Source: Polytrichum commune
Taxonomy: Eukaryota > Streptophyta > Polytrichopsida > Polytrichales > Polytrichaceae
Reading direction: 5' to 3'
NCBI GenBank assembly: GCA_950295325.1
Contig: OX485803.1
Span: 59,349,554-59,413,553, forward strand
Length of the DNA stretch: 64,000 nucleotides
Position 1 is the first letter of the stretch; the number at the start of each line of letters is the position of its first letter. The notes under the pieces were generated by a model. It did not search any database. It had not been told where the DNA came from and was given only the letters and a program-made list of their open reading frames with translations. The position numbers and the translations under genes were made by a program. Of the stretch, positions 58,365-64,000 are shown piece by piece.

Positions 58365-59359
58365 CGTGGGAAGTGGACTACCCGTGCCCCAATTCTTAAG
58401 TTATAATCTGATAGGCGAAAGATACATGGATCCGAGGACTATATGTACAGAGAGTTGTACGCTCACACAAAATATAATAAACTCATTTGAAATACTACAT
58501 GGTGTGCCATTTATGTAATATATGCCTCAAATGTATATCGATTTTTACATGCTCCACCTCCCCCCCTTCCCTTGGGTTTTGTTTGTTTTTATTTTGGCAT
58601 CAGCGTTTGGAGTCGTCGCTTAAGGTCGTCTATGAATCAAACTTGGGAAGCTTCTTCTATGAGACCGTTTACATTGCCGCGTCCATCATCGACTACTCCA
58701 AAGGAGCCTCTTGATGCCGGCGTTGTCGATAGCCCCCACCCTAGCAAATCTTCTGTCAATCTCCGTCTCCGTCGCCACTCAAGGGCATAGATCGCAATTG
58801 CGTCCGAGCGTCCCCCTCTCGGCTTGGCGGCGGTATTACACCTCAACGGCGGTTGCGGATGGACGCTCGGCCTACAAAGAGTGGACCCCTCCCTATTCCT
58901 TTGCGGGACGCTTTGCCCCTCCTCACCAACTCGGACGCGAGCGCCCCCTGTACCAAGGTGACCCCCCTGCACATGGCTTAACCATACATTATAATCATTC
59001 TGCACTAAAAGGAATGTGTGACATGTTTGGGTCTTTCTCCTCAAACTAACACATGTTTCTTGGTCTAATGCATTGCAGGTTGCGTCCAACCCTAAACCTC
59101 CGCGGTCTAGTGCGTCCATCGAGTTGGAGCATATGTACGCCATGTCCAGAAATGCAAGACAAACCACTTCATTGTATTCGAATTCTTCGTCATATAATTC
59201 GGGCGGCTGACGGAATCCAAAATGTGTTATGGAGGGCCCACGTCCCAACCTTGGCTATGGTCGTGGGGTGGAGATTTTCAGGAATGTTGAAGCAATGCGA
59301 GCAAAAGAATCGGTGGCAAAAGAAAAAGATGCAATCTCCAAGGCTAGATAGGCCATCGT
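58365..59359 (+). pseudogene. Composite family, copy 3: end of phosphatase exon plus C-terminal module
   Basis: 58365-58486 matches the last 40 or so codons of exon 4 (GSGLPVP, LIGE, then YNKLI and TGA at the same place as copy 1), with one frameshift. The non-coding gap that follows also aligns. 58600-58957 matches 11500-11969 (IIDYSK, DAGVVDSPHP) with stops. Intron 58958-59078 (AAG|GTGACC to ATTGCAG) matches intron 11970-12121. 59079-59359 matches the last block (RSSASIELEHMYAMS, SSSYNSGG, GYGRGVEIFRNVEAMRAKE). No palindromes were seen in it. It is a 5'-truncated copy. Confidence 0.7.
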
Positions 59360-59965
59360 AGGCGTAGGGGTTTGGGCCATAGGCAAGATGATTTTGGGTA
59401 GCACTATCCAATGGATGTGTGATGTTAGCATGGTATTCATTTTACATGCCATACATTGTATATTTTATTTGCAATAACATGAGTGTCATACGATTTCCCC
59501 TTCAATATGATCTAATGTTTGGATTGTCCTACCTAAACCATCTCGATATGAGTTCTTTATTGGGTCCTTGATATGAACACCTGCTTCAAAGTGTTTGCAT
59601 CTTACAACAATCTCCAATATTTGTGTCATTTTATCCATGTTCTTCTATTTGTAAATGTCTCAAAATGCCCAAAAAGTCCCACATTAATGAATATAGTGTT
59701 CTAGACTACGTTTTGAACTCAACTGCCATATGTAATGTGTTTTTGCGACCATGACACACATCATTACATTTTAGTACTTTATGCTATCAAACTTTGATTT
59801 GAAAGCAAAGAAACATGATAGCATATCTAACCACTCTAATGAAAATACATACTCCTTGTTAAAAGTTCAAACTACTTCATATGATGTAAAACATAGCACT
59901 ACATCCATAGCTACAATGACGGATACTATGTTTTGGTGAGTAATAGACTTGTGATGAAAGAAAAT
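59360..59965. other. Non-coding 3' flank of copy 3
   Basis: Part of it (59640-59700) resembles the flank of copy 1 near 12770-12840. No gene seen. Confidence 0.4.
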
Positions 59966-60052
59966 CCCACCCACCCACCCTTGCTTTATTTTGATGAAGA
60001 ATAAAAAGAAAAAGGCCTTTGAAAAGTGGAAGATCAAGCTTTGAAAAAAGAC

Positions 60053-60106
<54 letters not shown>

Positions 60107-61209
60107 TGTTCAATACCATGATTTTAAGTTTTATAAATATGAACCTTCAAAATATTCACTTAGCAAAAGTCATCTTTACAAAAAGACGACTATAAGCACA
60201 TGATATCCTTAATATACATGTATGGAAAGTGATCATGCTTACCATACTAAAAAGGTAATAAGGTTATGGAGGAATAGGATAATGTAACCACAGTTACTGA
60301 TGTAACTCACATCTTTAACTCATGGTTAAATAGGGTTTAGAAGAACTTACCGCAGGTAAGAACTCCAATATAAACCCTTAACCCTAAAATGAGCCTCTCT
60401 TCTACCATTCATACAAACGGTGAGGTAACTCTCGGAGTACTCACCAAAGGGGTAGATACGTGAGGAAGGTGAAGGAAACTTGGGCTAATCACCAAGAGGA
60501 GTATTCTACTTGGGGTGACTCAATCATGGCTAAGGAACAGGTTTGAACACCCATTTGTCATTTTGCAATGAGTGTTACATTTTGAAAAACTGCTATGCAT
60601 TTGATGAAACATAAAGGTGTGTGACATGGATAACAATTGGGTCCTGCTGTTATTTACCTCATGTACGTAACTAATCCTCAAATGTTTGTTGGTTGGTTGC
60701 ATGGGCACAGGTGAGGCATGCCCTTCACACTTACAATACGCTGGTGTATTGGGATTATGACATTTTATGCATATCTTGTGGTTGATGTTACTAGGAATGT
60801 TTCCCTTGTAAGCACTCCATATATAGAGCAGATGAGGTATACATACCCTAGGGTAAAAGCATGAGGATAGTAGGTTAAACTTGCAAGGTATGGGGTAGTC
60901 AAGAACAATGGTTTGGTATAGGATACAATTAGATGATAGAAACCCTAAGTATGGCATATACTCTTGCAAAGCAAAATAAGTTGTGGTACAACGAGTCTAT
61001 ACTATACAACATATTGTGTTAGACTTGAGGACAAACAACTTCATCATGCAAAAATGATATTGTGTAAATTAGTAAGGAAATGCATTAGTGGTAGAAAGAG
61101 TTAGTCAAAGTTCCCACCCACCCACCCTTGTATGGCAATAAGGAAGATTTTGAAGGATTTGGCCTCTGAAAAGAGGAAGTTCAAGCTTTGCAAAAAGTTT
61201 TGAAAAGTC

Positions 61210-61276
<67 letters not shown>

Positions 61277-62221
61277 GTTTTTACCTTGCCATGCATAAAT
61301 TATTGAGCTCAGTAAATATAATCTTTAAAGGGTAAGTACCTTAGGGTTAGAAGAGCTCTACTTAACTATTGTCCGCCATAGATTCTGCTCATTGCATCTA
61401 CGGACAAGGTTGGAAACCTAATCTTATAATAAGAGCAAGGGCTTGAGAAAGTGCCCTTTCACTCAAAGGTTAAACTGCACTAGGCGTTCATCTTTGGTAA
61501 ACTCTGTGATTAGGGTAGAGGAAGTTAACTAGTGGGTGATTTAGGCTAAGTGCTTCAATCCGACCCCACAAGAAACTTCAATGGCAAAGGAACAGGTAAA
61601 ATACTCTTTTTTGGAGTATGTGGTAATGCAAAATCAATAGGTGTATTGTTGTATGATTGTGTAACATAGATAACAATTGGGTTTTGTTGTTATTCACCTC
61701 GTGTACGTGACTAATCCTCATTTCTTGTTGGTTGGTTGCATGGGCACAGGTGAGGCAGACCCTTCACAATTTTGAACGACATCCTTAGGTTTTGCTTATC
61801 TTTTTGGGTTCATACACTTAGTGCTCATATATTGTATGTATTCCGTGATGAAGAAAGTGAATACTTACACATATATTGATTATTGGGTTATATTTTGAAG
61901 TGCATATGGTGACAAAGGTCCTTTCAAGTTTTTGACTATAAGTTGTTTAGTACATACAAGGTTATTTCAAACAATGCAAGGTGTGTAGAGTTAGTTGAGT
62001 ATGAGTTGCATACAATAGATGGTGTCAACCCATGGTTACACCATATGATAGAGTTACTAAGACATGCATTGTATTGTAATGAGGAGGGATCCCACCCACC
62101 CACCCGGGTTTTTGTTAATAATACAAAGATATGTATATGAATGGAATGGCCTCTGTATGGAGGATGTTTTCTGAATATGACTATGCTTGAATATAAGCTT
62201 AGTTCTTACCAAGAAATGCCT

Positions 62222-62293
<72 letters not shown>
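59966..62293 (+). repeat. Tandem repeat of about 1.0-1.15 kb, three units, each with a (CT)n tract
   Basis: Each unit has CCCACCCACCCACCC (59966, 61111, 62091), then an AAG.TCAAGCTTTG.AAAAAG-like block in the first two units, then a long (CT)n run (60054-60100, 61210-61271, 62223-62293). Units 1 and 2 also share a block around 60633-60732 and 61671-61770 ending TGCATGGGCACAGGTGAGGC. Homology of unit 3 is weaker. Frames across the CT runs are artefacts. Confidence 0.75.
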
Positions 62294-62296
<3 letters not shown>

Positions 62297-64000
62297 TGTA
62301 AAGTTCCTAAAATGCTAGCAAAATTAATGTTAAATAAAATAATTTGTAAAGCCTATTGGATAATTGTTGTACGGATATGTGGTTGTTGGAATGAAATTGT
62401 GCGTGGACATGTAGCTGCTGGAGTAAGAACTGCAACAGGTTGTAGTTTTAGGTTTTGTAGGTTATATTGCTTTTGTTGTATTGATTCTAGTTGCGTTATT
62501 GGTTGTTGAAGCTTAGAGGCATGAGGTAGATATAAAAACAAAGTTATTATTTAGTGACAAAGTTAGAGACAAAAGCTATAGCTAAAGCGCTAACTTTAGT
62601 CTTGACTTGGAGGGTGGCAAAAAGTCACAAATTTAAGTATTATTTCTCAGAAGGGTGACTTTATCCTTAATCCTTCTACTACTCAGCCAACCCAACCAAG
62701 GGTGCCCGGTGTGGAATTTGGTGGAAGGTAGGTATCTTGAGTCAATGCCCCCTTACTATAGCAACTACTAGGTGTGATGGATGAATTTTAGTTGAAGTTG
62801 AAATGATTAGGTTGGATGAAGAGTGGTTTTGTGAGGTATGAAATGATGAACTTAGAATGAACTTAAGGTGGTTTGCATAGATGAATGTGGTGCATTTGGA
62901 TGATTGTAGGAGATAGAAAGTCATTGCTTGGAGGTACTAGAATAGTCCATCCATCCCCAATCTTGTAAGTTATTACTTCGATTGGAGTAGCAATTATCAC
63001 CATGCTATTATGCATTCATGATTTGCGAAACCAATGTTTCATGAATTGGCGGCAACAAGATGCCACCTAATGTCAAATAAACAATGGAGGAGTTGAACAA
63101 TGTAAAGACACGTGAACAAGCTGCACATATGCAACTGCAAACATAAATGATACGTGCAACGTGCACAAACGGCTCAAATCTTGCAAGACATGGTGGCTCA
63201 ATAAACTCAAATCATGAATTCGATTCGTGTCATATTTTGTGTTTGCTAAAATAATAATTTAAATTTCACATCCCCCTTAAAAACTAACCCTGAAGTGGAG
63301 GCAATTGGACAATACAAAATGTGAAAAAAAAATGATTTTTTTTTGTGCTTGAATGGTTTCAAGGTTGTAGTCATGCACATAAAACCATATAGGTTATAGG
63401 TAACTTGAACCATTGGACCAAGGTGGATTCTGACTATAGCTATGATGTGGCCAATTCTGCACCCTCGGTGCACCAACATATGCTTCTAGGTCCCGATACC
63501 CATATATTGGGGTCGCCTTAGTATATATATCCCACGGTTGCACTACACCCAATCTCTCCACAACCTGCAAAGACACCAACCAAATTAAGGGTCTATAATT
63601 TTCCGTTTGGTGGAACATGCGTGATCATGATCTTAACATGAGACTCATGTGTTGGTTCTAGATCATATGTGAATAAAACTTTGAACCCTTATATTAAGTA
63701 TTGTATATACACTTCAAACAAGACATTTCATTTTGGTGTGTTGCAAGCCCCTTCAATTATTATCAAGGACTAGTTAATTGTTTGGAACTAATATTTAAAT
63801 TATAATATATGTACTCAGTGTTCAAGTGATAATTTTAGCACCATCTAGTACCTTATGCTTGTTCTTACAAAAAAGGAAAATAATGCTAGTCATCTTCAAC
63901 AATTTCAGCCATGGCGAGTGAATTTTTGTGTGAAAGTTGAATGAAGAAAATGTGGAATCAAAGTGATCGCCACGGGTCCCAACTTGTTGCTGTGATTGAC
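62294..64000. other. AT-rich region without a supported gene
   Basis: No recognisable coding sequence, RNA or further repeat was seen up to the right edge. Confidence 0.45.

Noticed and set aside
58637-59248. Minus-strand frame of 203 codons
   Set aside because: Antisense to composite copy 3; similarity to copy 1 is on the plus strand.
62141-62509. Plus-strand frame with a long Ser-Leu run
   Set aside because: Translation of the (CT)n microsatellite with no protein-like flanks.
1-64000. tRNA or rRNA genes
   Set aside because: No stretch with convincing tRNA A/B boxes or rRNA core sequence was noticed by eye; a covariance-model scan would be needed to exclude them.

Overview
The window looks like a repeat-rich nuclear segment of a land plant. 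Interstitial TTTAGGG-type repeats, plant Copia retrotransposon debris, long AT-rich non-coding stretches and a G-box/CCAAT/telo-box promoter-like block all point that way. The species cannot be read from the sequence. No rRNA, tRNA or CRISPR array was recognised, and every long reading frame that can be identified belongs to, or looks like, mobile or repeated DNA.

The most interesting part is the first 12.4 kb. A broken transposase-like gene runs leftward (1-1762). Facing away from it is a multi-exon gene of an unusual composite family (5644-11326), followed by a Pro-rich C-terminal module (11446-12430). Exon 1 holds a ParB/DGQHR-like 'DGQHS' motif. Exons 2-3 have the shape of a beta-class DNA amino-methyltransferase whose catalytic DPPY motif is replaced. 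Exon 3 carries a coiled coil and a Gly/Tyr/Pro/Gln tract. Exon 4 is a NIF/FCP1-type HAD phosphatase domain with DxN in place of DxD. The locus is peppered with 22 copies of one short palindrome, core ACGAACGNNCGTTCGT. They lie upstream of both genes, in every intron of the composite gene, and twice in frame inside exon 3.

Two more copies of the composite family lie in the window. Copy 2 (25250-29452, minus strand) is an old, CpG-depleted relic. It still shows decayed palindromes at equivalent places: upstream cluster, intron 1, intron 2 and exon 3. Copy 3 (about 58365-59359, plus strand) keeps only the end of the phosphatase exon and the C-terminal module, and is abutted by a Copia fragment. 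Comparing copies 1 and 2 shows that two of the in-frame TAG codons of copy 1 sit where copy 2 has TGG, so the copy 1 gene is recently damaged or, less likely, read through.

The rest is repeat debris. There are two opposite-facing Copia fragments of one family (13785-17420 minus, 55430-58340 plus), both without reverse transcriptase. Two 0.73 kb non-autonomous elements with terminal inverted repeats lie at 50054-51791, and a 1.0-1.15 kb tandem repeat with (CT)n tracts at 59966-62293. Dispersed repeats occur at 20031/34848 and 44035/44225. Between these are long stretches (17.4-25 kb, 30-50 kb, 52-55 kb) in which no gene could be supported.

A working model, which is inference, is that positions 1 to about 12.4 kb are one mobile or formerly mobile element. 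Its ParB/methyltransferase-like protein might recognise the CpG-rich palindromes scattered through its own locus.
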